56,552 nucleotides of DNA from Brumimicrobium sp035497735 (lineage in GTDB: Bacteria > Bacteroidota > Bacteroidia > Flavobacteriales_D > Crocinitomicaceae): NCBI GenBank assembly GCA_035497735.1, contig DATJCX010000056.1, positions 1 to 56,552 on the forward strand. The letters are read 5' to 3'. Shown piece after piece: positions 25,736 to 34,744 of the stretch. Numbering within the stretch: position 1 is the first letter of the stretch; every line of letters begins with the position of its first letter. A model generated the notes under the pieces. That model saw only the letters and a list, made by a program, of their open reading frames with translations, had not been told where the DNA came from and did no database searches. Made by a program: the position numbers and the translations under genes.

Positions 25736-26562
25736 TACTTTTTAGGGTGATAGAAATCGAATAAAAAAGAAATCGCTGGAGACCAACCTAGAACTTGATT
25801 GTACTGAGTAGATAAGTCCAACTTATATCCTTTATACTTCAATCCGAATCCAAAAGCCAAGTCGATAGGTGCACCTTGCACACCGGCTCTTATATATAAT
25901 AGATCAATCGGGTGATATTCTATTCCGGCTCTCACTCTTGTTTTAAAAGCAATTTCTTGTTCCAACTCTCCTACTAGTAACAATTCTTCAATAACTTTGT
26001 AAGAAACGCCCAAGCGCATCAGGGTACCAAATCGTTCGTCTTTAAATTCCGAAAGTTTAGAACGTGTTAAATTCACAATTGAAAAACCAACATTTACCTG
26101 GTCAGTAATCTTGGCCAAGGCACCAAATTCAGCACTTATACCATGTTTTCTTCCATAATATGAAGAACCGAAAGACATTCCTAAATAATTAATTTGAACG
26201 CCGGCAGAAATACTTTCAAAAAGCTTCATACTGTAACCAACACCTGCACGGGTCGTTCGATAGGCATCGTAACCGTAAAACTGTCCTCCAGCTGATATCA
26301 CACCAACTTTTAAAGGAACGGCAATAGCAAAGCTTTGAGATTGTAATTCTTTTAATGCATAGCGAGATTCATAAGTTAATCCGGCAGTTCCCTTATCCAA
26401 GAAGCCCAATGCTCCTGGATTGTGGTGAAAGGCGAACCCATCAACAAAGGTTACCCCGTTATTTGCTAAAGCTCCAGAGCGAGCTCCTTGTGACATCCAT
26501 CCTTGTGCAATAGCACCAAAAGTGAATGATATTATAAAGCAGCTAATTAGTAGAATTCTCAT
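25735..26562 (-). CDS. PorV/FadL-like outer-membrane barrel protein
   Basis: 275 residues with a signal peptide (1-19, FTFGAIAQ). The motif after cleavage, GARSGALANNGVTFVDGFAFHHNPGA (read as GARSGALANNGVTF then DGFAFHHNPGALG), is the AR-x-x-ALGG-x-x-x-A-x-x-x-NPA-like entry seen in PorV/PorQ and FadL-type proteins. The rest alternates strands with Gly/Tyr turns and ends in FLFDFYHPKK. PorV is a T9SS outer-membrane shuttle, but this protein is shorter than PorV and is unlikely to be PorV itself. It lies 32 bp after truA and overlaps the helix-hairpin-helix barrel gene by one base. Confidence 0.7.
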   Translation of the reverse strand: MRILLISCFIISFTFGAIAQGWMSQGARSGALANNGVTFVDGFAFHHNPGALGFLDKGTAGLTYESRYALKELQSQSFAIAVPLKVGVISAGGQFYGYDAYRTTRAGVGYSMKLFESISAGVQINYLGMSFGSSYYGRKHGISAEFGALAKITDQVNVGFSIVNLTRSKLSEFKDERFGTLMRLGVSYKVIEELLLVGELEQEIAFKTRVRAGIEYHPIDLLYIRAGVQGAPIDLAFGFGLKYKGYKLDLSTQYNQVLGWSPAISFLFDFYHPKK

Positions 26563-26594
26563 ACAGTAATTTTAATAGCACTTAGTTTTAATTT

Positions 26595-27338
26595 TCAAAT
26601 ATAAGGATATTCAACACTTTTCAAAAACAATCCTCTAGCGGGAACCGAAAAACCTGCTTTTCCTCTGTCCATCATTTCAATAATGGTTTTCACATCGCTA
26701 GGTTCAGTATTACCCAAACCTACATCAACTAAGGTTCCTACAATGGCTCTCACCATGTTTCGCAAGAATCTATTCGCAGTAATTTCAAATTGCAATTGTT
26801 CCCCCACAACTTTCCATTCAGCTTTGTAAACTTCACAGAAATTGTTGTTTACATCGGTATTCAATTTAGAAAACGAAGTAAAATCTTGTCTTCCTAATAG
26901 ATATTTTGCACCTTCATTCATCTTTTCAACAGACAACTCTCTCGGAAAAAACCAACTGTCTCTTTGTCGAAAAGGTAATTTCTTGTGATTGATATAATAT
27001 TGATATGTTCTACTTGTGGCATCAAAACGAGCATGTGCATCTTGCGCTACTTCAATGATATTATTAATTGCAATATCAGGAGGTAACATATTGTTTAACT
27101 TAAACTGAAGTTGCTCTAAGGTATATAATTCAGGTAAGTCCGCTTGAAAATAAGATTCCTTCGCATGAACCCCGGCGTCTGTTCTACCGCAACCAACAGT
27201 ATCAATGGGCTTTCTTGGGAATAGAAGAGATAATTTTTCTTCAATCGTACTTTGAATAGTAACTGCATTCGGTTGTTTTTGCCAACCAGAATAATTGCTG
27301 CCATCGTAAGCACATTGAAAAAAAAGTCGTTTTGTCAT
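26595..27338 (-). CDS. truA: tRNA pseudouridine(38-40) synthase
   Basis: 247 residues from the preferred start MTKRLFFQ at 27338; an upstream in-frame ATG at 27374 would add 12 residues unlike the family. TruA converts uridines 38-40 of tRNA anticodon arms to pseudouridine. The catalytic aspartate is D54 in GCGRTDAGVHA. Also visible are the entry YDGSNYSGWQKQP, the RTYQYYINH strand, FLRNMVRAIVGTLVDVG and PARGLFL. It is the first gene of an operon with the two barrel genes downstream. Confidence 0.95.
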   Translation of the reverse strand: MTKRLFFQCAYDGSNYSGWQKQPNAVTIQSTIEEKLSLLFPRKPIDTVGCGRTDAGVHAKESYFQADLPELYTLEQLQFKLNNMLPPDIAINNIIEVAQDAHARFDATSRTYQYYINHKKLPFRQRDSWFFPRELSVEKMNEGAKYLLGRQDFTSFSKLNTDVNNNFCEVYKAEWKVVGEQLQFEITANRFLRNMVRAIVGTLVDVGLGNTEPSDVKTIIEMMDRGKAGFSVPARGLFLKSVEYPYI

Positions 27339-27343
27339 GGTTG

Positions 27344-27351
27344 CAAAAATA
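27344..27351 (-). promoter_or_regulatory. Candidate truA -7 box immediately before the ATG
   Basis: TATTTTTG on the minus strand matches TAnnTTTG and ends only 5 bp before the truA ATG at 27338. If used, the transcript would be leaderless or nearly so. It also argues against the upstream start at 27374. No -33 element is clear. Confidence 0.35.
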
Positions 27352-27436
27352 AGTAAATATGTATTTAATCCCACTTTCTACATGGCTATGTTCATAAAAG
27401 ATTTAAATGTGTTCAAAATTAACTCTAAATTTAAAC

Positions 27437-27444
27437 TACCTTTA
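27437..27444 (+). promoter_or_regulatory. Weak candidate -7 box of mpl
   Basis: TACCTTTA is a 7-of-8 type match to TAnnTTTG, 22 bp before the mpl ATG, in the divergent region with truA. No -33 partner is seen. Confidence 0.28.
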
Positions 27445-27466
27445 TTTTCTTAAATAATTATCTAGC

Positions 27467-28804
27467 ATGAAAGTTCATTTTATAGCAATTGGTGGTAGTG
27501 CAATGCACAATTTAGCCATCGCATTATCAAGAAAAGGTTACCAAGTCACAGGTTCTGATGACGAAATATTCGAACCGTCAAAAGGTCGCCTAAAAAGAGA
27601 GAATATTCTCCCTGCTAAAATTGGTTGGGACGAAAGCCTTATTACTCCTGACTTAGATGCAGTTATCTTGGGAATGCATGCTAGAATTGATAATCCAGAG
27701 TTGCTAAAAGCAAAGGAATTAGGACTGAATATCTATTCTTATCCTGAATATTTATATGAACAGTCAAAGAGTAAAACCAGAGTTGTAATCGGTGGTTCAC
27801 ACGGAAAAACAACCATCACTTCCATGCTTTTACATGCTTTGCAAGTACTGAATTTCCAAACCGACTATATGGTGGGTGCACAATTGGAAGGTTACGACTG
27901 TATGGTAAAACTCACGGAAGATGCTACAACTATTATTTTAGAAGGAGATGAATATTTAAGCTCTCCCATTGACAGAAGACCGAAATTTCATTTATACAAA
28001 CCACACATCGCTATTTTAAGCGGAATTGCTTGGGACCATATCAATGTTTTCCCAACTTTTGAGAATTACGTAGATCAGTTTGACCAATTCTGTTACTTAA
28101 TAGAAGACAAGGGAACTCTTGTTTACAATACAGAAGACATTGAAGTTGAAAAAGTTGCGGTCAAACAAAAAGACAGACTCACACTTCTTCCTTATGCAAC
28201 ACCTGAGTATGAAGTTGTTGAAGAAGGAACAATATTTCATTACGAAGGAGAGAAATTCCCTTTAAAAATATTTGGTTCGCACAATTTACAAAACTTGAAT
28301 GGAGCGATGAACATTGCTAAAGCATTAGGAATAGAACCAAAAGACTTCTTAAAAGCGATGCACAACTTCACCGGAGCAGGAAAAAGATTGGAGAAAGTTA
28401 GCGAAACACCTGCGCAAATCGTTTATAAAGACTTTGCCCATTCACCAAGTAAATTAAAAGCAACAACTGCTGCTGTAAAGGAACAATATCCAAATAGGAA
28501 ATTAGTTGCTTGTATGGAATTACACACATTCTCTTCCTTGAAAAAGGATTTTCTTCCGCAATACAAAGATGCAATGAAAGCGGCCGACGTGGCGTGTGTT
28601 TATTTTAGTCCGAAAGTCGTAGCGCATAAAAAGCTGGAAGCTATCACAGAAAAAGATGTTTTTGATGGTTTTGGAGGAAATGTGTTAGTTGAAACAGAAA
28701 CACAGAAAGTGCTAGACTTTATCGAAAAAGAAAGCACAGATAAAATGGTGCTGTTGATGATGAGTTCAGGAAACTTTGACGGCATAGACTATAATAACTT
28801 ATAA
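27467..28804 (+). CDS. mpl: UDP-N-acetylmuramate:murein tripeptide ligase
   Basis: 445 residues. Mpl reattaches recycled L-Ala-gamma-D-Glu-meso-DAP peptide to UDP-MurNAc, an ATP-dependent step of peptidoglycan recycling in the cytoplasm. The entry HFIAIGGSAMHNLAIAL (Mpl has Gly-Ser-Ala-Met here, where MurC has GI-G-M) and the text GSDDEIFEPSKGRL are Mpl-like. The ATP loop is GGSHGKTT (109-116), followed by EGDEY (159-163), IAWDHINVFPTFENY, the N-rich GSHNLQNLNGAMN and KDFAHSPSKLKAT. The absence of the other mur genes nearby also favours Mpl over MurC. Confidence 0.87.
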   Translation: MKVHFIAIGGSAMHNLAIALSRKGYQVTGSDDEIFEPSKGRLKRENILPAKIGWDESLITPDLDAVILGMHARIDNPELLKAKELGLNIYSYPEYLYEQSKSKTRVVIGGSHGKTTITSMLLHALQVLNFQTDYMVGAQLEGYDCMVKLTEDATTIILEGDEYLSSPIDRRPKFHLYKPHIAILSGIAWDHINVFPTFENYVDQFDQFCYLIEDKGTLVYNTEDIEVEKVAVKQKDRLTLLPYATPEYEVVEEGTIFHYEGEKFPLKIFGSHNLQNLNGAMNIAKALGIEPKDFLKAMHNFTGAGKRLEKVSETPAQIVYKDFAHSPSKLKATTAAVKEQYPNRKLVACMELHTFSSLKKDFLPQYKDAMKAADVACVYFSPKVVAHKKLEAITEKDVFDGFGGNVLVETETQKVLDFIEKESTDKMVLLMMSSGNFDGIDYNNL

Positions 28805-29048
28805 AAGAAGGACTTAGTCACACCAGCTATTATTCGCGAAAATAAAAGAATTTAAGTTCACCATAAAACCTCACTAAATTAGGCATAACAGAAGGAGTTA
28901 GAAAAACAAAATAAATTCAAGGGCAATTATTGGCACTTATTTTGGTAAAACAAATGTTTTATGTAATTATTTTGTATTTTTACGTTAGTATAAGCACTAC
29001 TGTTACGTAACATTAGTTGACATTAATTTTTGAATAACTCTTTTCCTT
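28805..29048 (+). other. Leader region upstream of the macroglobulin gene
   Basis: 244 bp of AT-rich sequence with no open frame. It contains near-matches to promoter boxes (a TTTTG at 28940-28944 and TATTTT-rich stretches near 28968-28980) but no clean TAnnTTTG, so the start of transcription cannot be placed. A short motif at 28871-28887 recurs at 56007-56024. Confidence 0.4.
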
Positions 29049-32000
29049 ATGATTAAATCATTTTTTCGTCTAAGCCTTTTCATCGGCTTTATTGCCTTAG
29101 TTGTTACAGCTTGTAAAACTAATTCCGCTAAAGATTTCTCGATAAATAGCGAATTCCAAAAGTATATTTATTCCTATACTTCAGGAGTTATATCGTCGGC
29201 ATCTCCCATCACCATAACATTTAACGATGCTCACAATGAGAAGGGTTCTTTTAACGAACCTATAGAAGAAAATTATTTTAAAATTTCTCCTTCTCTGAAA
29301 GGTAAGACAGTTTGGTTGGATGCTTACACCATTCAATTCATTCCGGAAGAAAAGATGAAGTCTGGTCAGGAATACTGGGTAGAATTCAATTTAGGGAAAT
29401 TGACGAATGTAGAAAGAGAACTTAAGACGTTTAAATTCCCCTTTAAAACGATAAAGCAAGCCATCAACTTTGAAGTAGAAGGCTTAAGATCGTATTCAAA
29501 TGAATTTGCTGAATGGTATCAGTTTTTAGGAACTGCTTACACGGCAGATGTTATAGATATGGCTGATTTAGATAAGAACATCGATGTTTTAGTCAACGGA
29601 AAGAAGAAATCAGGGAAATGGGAAAAAGTAGGAAATAACAACCTATACAATTTAGTATTAGACAGTGTAAAGAGAACAGATAAGTCTGGAAAAATCACTA
29701 TCAAGTGGAATTCATTGCAAGAAGGAAGTTCAAGAAAACAAGAAACTACCCAAGCGATTCCTTCTTTAAGTGAATTTACCGTTCTTTCTTCAAAAGTGGT
29801 ACAACATCCGGAACAATATGTTTTAATTCGCTTTTCAGATCCTCTTTTAGCCAATCAAGACTTGGATGGAATCGTAGAGATTGACGGAGAATATAGCGTT
29901 AAAACTGCTGTTTCAACAAACGAACTAAAGATTTATCCTAACCAAAGATTGTTTGGACATAAAACAGTAATTATTAGACCTACAATTAAAAATTCAAGAG
30001 GTTTTGATTTTGTTAAACAAGAGAAAATAACGCTGAATTTCGAAGCGATAAAACCAAATATTAGGCTTGTAGGAAAAGGAACAATTTTACCTTCTTCTAA
30101 CAACATGATGTTTGCTTTTGAGGCGGTGAATTTAAAAGCAGTTGACATTCGTATCATTAAAGTTTTCGAAAACAATGTACATCAATTCTTTCAAAGCAAT
30201 GAATACGATGGAAACGATGGCTTAAGACGTGTTGGTCGTTTAATTCGTAAGAAAACGGTTTATTTAGACAAAGGAAATCCTTTAGACTTTGGAAAATGGA
30301 ATCGATTCAACCTAGATTTATCGGAATATTTTAAAGCAGAGCAAGGTGCAATTTACCGTGTAGAAGTTAGTTTCCGTAAAATTCACTCTGTTTACCCATG
30401 TTCAGATGCCGAAGTGGAAGATATCCAAATGGATGAAACGGATTGGGATGAACATGACAATGGCAAATCAGAAAACTGGGATTACTATGGAGACTGGAAT
30501 TCCGATTACTATGATTACGACTGGTGGTTTGAAGGTTATAGCTGGAAAAAAGAAAGTGATCCATGTTCGTATTCTTATTATAGTGGAAAAACTGTAGCAA
30601 AGAACATTTTCGCTTCCGATATTGGAATTATAACCAAGAGAGGAACCAATGGAGAGAATTTAATTGTAGTAACAGACTTGATTACAGCCAAGCCAGTACA
30701 AGGAGCTTTGGTGGCGATTTACGATTTCCAACAACAAGTAATTGCAAATGCAACAACAGATAAGGATGGAATTGTAAAAACGAAAGCTTCAAACGCTACA
30801 CCTTTCTTTGTCATCGCTAAACACAATGGTCAGAAAGGATACTTGAGATTGGGGAATGGAAATTCTCTTTCACTGAGTCACTTTGATGTAGATGGCGCTA
30901 TTACGCAAGAAGGATTAAAAGGATATATCTATGGTGAACGTGGTGTTTGGAGACCTGGTGACACTTTATTCTTAAACTTCATTCTAGAAGATAGAGACAA
31001 GTTATTACCACAAAACCATCCCGTAATATTTGAATTATTCAATGCACGTGGTCAACTGGTTAAACGTGACGTTCAGAATACTTCTTTAAACGGATTTTTC
31101 AACTTCAATTCAACAACAACTGCTGATGCGCCAACAGGAAACTGGTTGGCTAAGGTATCAGTTGGAGGCGCTACTTTCACAAAAAACATAAAAGTAGAAA
31201 CAATAAAACCCAATAGATTAAAGATAAATTTAGAATTAAAAGACAAATTAATCAGTGGGGCTAATCCGAATATTGAGGGAAATTTAACCGTTAATTGGTT
31301 GCACGGCGCACCAGCTAAGCAACTTAAAACAGATGTTTCTGTCAAACTTGTTTCTACCAAGACCGTTTTCAAGGAATACAAAGATTACAACTTCGACAAC
31401 CCAAGCAAATCCTTCAATTTTGAAGATGAACAACTCTTCTCAAAGAACCTAAACGAAGACGGAAAATTAAGTTTCAGAGAACGCTTGGAGGTAGATGAAC
31501 AAGCGCCAGGAATGTTAAAAGCAATTTTTACAACAAGAGCTTATGAACGTGGTGGTGACTTTAGTATTGACCAAATAGCTGTTAACTATGCGCCATACAG
31601 TCACTTCGCAGGAATAAAATCACCTTCTTCAAATGCTTATGGTGCATTAGAAACGGATAAAGAATATAAATTCCCTATTGTAACAGTTGACAAAGAAGGA
31701 AAAAGAGCTGGTGGAAGAAAAGTGAACGTAAAAGTTTACCGTATCGAATGGAGTTGGTGGTGGCAAAGTAGTGAAGACAACATTGCAAACTATATCAACA
31801 ATTACGACGTTTCTCCTGTTAAAAAGCAAAGTATAACTTCAAATGCAAATGGAGACGCTACATTTAGTCTTAACATTGAGCAAAATGATTGGGGACGTTA
31901 TTTAATTCTCGTAGAAGATGAAAAGAGCAAACATTCAACAGGTTTATCAACCTACTTCGATTGGCCTTCTTGGATGTCAAGAGCAGGAAGAGATAATCCT

Positions 32001-34613
32001 GATGGAGCGAATGTTTTGTCTTTTGCAGCCGATAAAAAAGAATATAACACAGGAGAAAAAGCTACAATTAGTTTCCCTTCTTCAAAAAATAGTCATGCTC
32101 TAATCAGTATTGAAAGTGGTTCTAAGGTTTTAGATGCCTTTTGGATTAAAACAGATGATGGTGAAACAAAATTCACACTGCCAATTACGCCAGATTTAGC
32201 GCCAAATTGCTATGTTCATATTACTTTGTTGCAACCGCACAACCAAACTTTAAACGATGCGCCTATTCGTTTGTACGGTGTTACAAATATATCTGTAAAG
32301 GATCAAAGCACAATTCTAGAACCTATTATCAAAATGCCAGCGGAATTGGCGCCAAACTCAACTTATACTATTTCTGTATCTGAAAAGAATAAGAAGGACA
32401 TGACTTATACCATTGCGGTAGTTGATGAAGGTTTACTTGACTTGACACGTTTTAAAACGCCAAATCCTTGGAATCATTTCTATGCACGTGAAGCTTTGGG
32501 TGTAAAAACCTGGGATTTATTCGACCATGTTATCGGTGCTTACGGTGCGAAAATTGAAAATATTCTAACAATTGGAGGAGACGAAAGCATCAATCCGGGT
32601 GAGGACACTCCTATTCGATTCAAACCAATGGTTAGATTTATCGGACCATTTACGGTAAAGGGTGGAAAAACAGCAAGTCATAAAATTGATGTTCCCAACT
32701 ATATCGGTTCGGTGAGAACGATGGTAATCGCTGGTCAAAACGGTGCCTATGGAAGTGCTGAAGAGACAACACCAGTAAAAAAGCCATTGATGATTCTTTC
32801 TACCCTTCCTAGAGTTTTAGGACCAAAAGAAAAGGTACAATTGCCTGTCAATGTTTTCGCAATGGATAAAAAAGTGAAAAACGTTAGCATTCAAGTGAAG
32901 ACAAACTCATTTGTAAAGGTAATTGGTTCTTCGACGCAAGAAATTTCTTTCTCAAGAGAAGGAGACCAATTGGTAACTTTTGATTTAGAAGTAGGAAGTC
33001 TTAGTGGAAACGCTAAAGTTGAAATCATCGCTACAAGTGGTAGTGAAAAAGCAACAGAAATAATCGAATTGGAAGTTCGCCAACCGAATCTATCCACAAG
33101 TAACTTCAACGATGCTACAATTGACGGTAGGGACTCTTGGAACACTTCTATTGAGTTACACGGAATGGAAAATAGCAATTCTGCAAAACTAGAATTGTCA
33201 ACCATCCCTCCTATTAATTTAGAAAAGCGTTTAAGCTACTTGATTCAATATCCACATGGATGTATTGAGCAGAAAACTTCAGGTGCTTTCCCACAGTTAT
33301 TCTTGGCAGCTTTAATTGATATCGACGCTAAAACAAAGGCGAGAATCGACAACAATGTTCGTTCGGTAATCAATAAAATTCAAAGACACCAATTATCAGA
33401 TGGTGGTTTATCATTCTGGGAAGGCGGAACAACTGCCGATGATTGGGGAACAACTTATGCGGGACACTTTATGCTAGAAGCAGAAAAGAAAGGCTATGCA
33501 CTTCCATTCGGAATAAAAGAAAAATGGATTACCTATCAGAAAGAAAGAGCACGTTATTGGTCAGATAAGAGTAGTTCGATTTCTTCTGAATTAGCTCAAG
33601 CTTATCGTTTATATACCTTAGCCTTGGCGAATGAACCTGTTCTAAGCGCTATGAATAAGTTGCGCTCACAACAAAACCTGTCCATTCAAGCTTCTTGGAG
33701 ATTGGCCGCAGCTTATCAAATTATTGGTAAGAAAGACGTAGCAAAGGAAATCGTTCAGAACAAGACGACCAGTATCAAACCTTACACGGAGTTAGACTTT
33801 TCTTATGGTAACGATACCAGAGATAAAGCCATGATTATAGAAACCTTAACTTTGATGGGTGAAAAATCTAAGGCAGCAGTGTTGGTGAAAGAACTTTCAG
33901 AAGCCTTGAGTAAAGACCAATGGATGAGTACGCAAACGACTGCTTATTCATTAATGGCAATTGCTCAATTCACTGAAAACAACAAACCAAAAGGTGGAAT
34001 CAATGCAACTTATGTTTACAACGGTAAAAAGTTATCTATTTCAAGTGTTAGAGCGATTGAATTAATTGACTTGCCAGTTAACGCCAACCAAAAGTCGGCG
34101 GAAGTAAACATTACCAACAATAGCGAAGGAATACTGTTTGCTAGAGTTATCGCAACTGGAGTTCCATTAGCTGGAGACGAAAAAGAATTCAGTAATAACT
34201 TAGGTTTAAGTGTGATTTACAAAGACTTAAGTGGAAACAAAATGGACCTTAGTCAGATCCAACAAGGAACTGACTTTATGGTAGAAGTTACGGTTTCTAA
34301 TCCTGGAAATAGAGGACATTATCAAGGGCTGTCACTTTCTCAGATATTCCCTAGTGGTTGGGAAATTCACAATCAAAGAATGGACATTGCTTACGACGGA
34401 AGTAACGCAAATAACATAGAATATCAAGACATTAGAGATGATAGAGTATATTCTTACTTTAACTTAAATAAGAATCAAAGTAAGACCATTACGACGCGCC
34501 TTCATGCGGCTTATATTGGAGAATACTACCTGCCAGCTGTTTACATTGAAGCGATGTATGATGCGAGTATTTCGGCGCAAGTTAAAGGAAAGAAAATTAA
34601 TGTTGTTAAATAA
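29049..34613 (+). CDS. Alpha-2-macroglobulin family lipoprotein
   Basis: 1854 residues, close to other bacterial A2Ms. The signal peptide ends in the lipobox VTAC with C22 as lipidation site. Residues about 450-515 are an Asp/Tyr/Trp-rich insert. Macroglobulin (MG) domains follow, with GYIYGERGVWRPGDTL near 622-637 and VVDEGLLDLTRF near 1126. The thioester motif CIEQ (C1405) in PHGCIEQKTSG is intact, so covalent trapping of proteases is expected, and the helical thioester domain continues to about 1650. Bacterial A2Ms are thought to guard the periplasm and are often paired with the transglycosylase PbpC (YfhM-PbpC in E. coli); pbpC is the second gene downstream here. Confidence 0.93.
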   Translation: MIKSFFRLSLFIGFIALVVTACKTNSAKDFSINSEFQKYIYSYTSGVISSASPITITFNDAHNEKGSFNEPIEENYFKISPSLKGKTVWLDAYTIQFIPEEKMKSGQEYWVEFNLGKLTNVERELKTFKFPFKTIKQAINFEVEGLRSYSNEFAEWYQFLGTAYTADVIDMADLDKNIDVLVNGKKKSGKWEKVGNNNLYNLVLDSVKRTDKSGKITIKWNSLQEGSSRKQETTQAIPSLSEFTVLSSKVVQHPEQYVLIRFSDPLLANQDLDGIVEIDGEYSVKTAVSTNELKIYPNQRLFGHKTVIIRPTIKNSRGFDFVKQEKITLNFEAIKPNIRLVGKGTILPSSNNMMFAFEAVNLKAVDIRIIKVFENNVHQFFQSNEYDGNDGLRRVGRLIRKKTVYLDKGNPLDFGKWNRFNLDLSEYFKAEQGAIYRVEVSFRKIHSVYPCSDAEVEDIQMDETDWDEHDNGKSENWDYYGDWNSDYYDYDWWFEGYSWKKESDPCSYSYYSGKTVAKNIFASDIGIITKRGTNGENLIVVTDLITAKPVQGALVAIYDFQQQVIANATTDKDGIVKTKASNATPFFVIAKHNGQKGYLRLGNGNSLSLSHFDVDGAITQEGLKGYIYGERGVWRPGDTLFLNFILEDRDKLLPQNHPVIFELFNARGQLVKRDVQNTSLNGFFNFNSTTTADAPTGNWLAKVSVGGATFTKNIKVETIKPNRLKINLELKDKLISGANPNIEGNLTVNWLHGAPAKQLKTDVSVKLVSTKTVFKEYKDYNFDNPSKSFNFEDEQLFSKNLNEDGKLSFRERLEVDEQAPGMLKAIFTTRAYERGGDFSIDQIAVNYAPYSHFAGIKSPSSNAYGALETDKEYKFPIVTVDKEGKRAGGRKVNVKVYRIEWSWWWQSSEDNIANYINNYDVSPVKKQSITSNANGDATFSLNIEQNDWGRYLILVEDEKSKHSTGLSTYFDWPSWMSRAGRDNPDGANVLSFAADKKEYNTGEKATISFPSSKNSHALISIESGSKVLDAFWIKTDDGETKFTLPITPDLAPNCYVHITLLQPHNQTLNDAPIRLYGVTNISVKDQSTILEPIIKMPAELAPNSTYTISVSEKNKKDMTYTIAVVDEGLLDLTRFKTPNPWNHFYAREALGVKTWDLFDHVIGAYGAKIENILTIGGDESINPGEDTPIRFKPMVRFIGPFTVKGGKTASHKIDVPNYIGSVRTMVIAGQNGAYGSAEETTPVKKPLMILSTLPRVLGPKEKVQLPVNVFAMDKKVKNVSIQVKTNSFVKVIGSSTQEISFSREGDQLVTFDLEVGSLSGNAKVEIIATSGSEKATEIIELEVRQPNLSTSNFNDATIDGRDSWNTSIELHGMENSNSAKLELSTIPPINLEKRLSYLIQYPHGCIEQKTSGAFPQLFLAALIDIDAKTKARIDNNVRSVINKIQRHQLSDGGLSFWEGGTTADDWGTTYAGHFMLEAEKKGYALPFGIKEKWITYQKERARYWSDKSSSISSELAQAYRLYTLALANEPVLSAMNKLRSQQNLSIQASWRLAAAYQIIGKKDVAKEIVQNKTTSIKPYTELDFSYGNDTRDKAMIIETLTLMGEKSKAAVLVKELSEALSKDQWMSTQTTAYSLMAIAQFTENNKPKGGINATYVYNGKKLSISSVRAIELIDLPVNANQKSAEVNITNNSEGILFARVIATGVPLAGDEKEFSNNLGLSVIYKDLSGNKMDLSQIQQGTDFMVEVTVSNPGNRGHYQGLSLSQIFPSGWEIHNQRMDIAYDGSNANNIEYQDIRDDRVYSYFNLNKNQSKTITTRLHAAYIGEYYLPAVYIEAMYDASISAQVKGKKINVVK

Positions 34614-34616
34614 TTA

Positions 34617-34703
34617 ATGAAGCAAACTAAGAGAATTTTAATGATCGCATTCCTACTCATTGCAGTAGGATATGCGATTTATCACTTTGCATTTTATGAG
34701 TAG
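34617..34703 (+). CDS. Putative 28-residue single-helix membrane peptide
   Basis: An ATG 3 bp after the macroglobulin stop opens a 28-codon frame, MKQTKRILMIAFLLIAVGYA then IYHFAFYE, ending in TAG. It has a basic N-terminus (two Lys, one Arg in six residues), a ~17-residue hydrophobic core and an acidic end, the layout of a small inner-membrane protein oriented N-in. Position and spacing fit a coupled gene in the macroglobulin-pbpC operon. I recognise no homologue; chance occurrence is possible at this length, so this is a moderate call. A role with PbpC or A2M is inference from position only. Confidence 0.45.
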   Translation: MKQTKRILMIAFLLIAVGYAIYHFAFYE

Positions 34704-34744
34704 CTGATTTCTCCTATTTATTATTTAAAATTAACGACATACAA

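Noticed and set aside
27339..27374. Upstream ATG of truA at 27374
   Set aside because: The extra 12 residues are unlike TruA, and a promoter box lies between the two ATGs.
29017..29033. TTGACA-like string near the macroglobulin start as a sigma-70 promoter
   Set aside because: Bacteroidota use TTG / TAnnTTTG, and the following sequence lacks a properly spaced second element.
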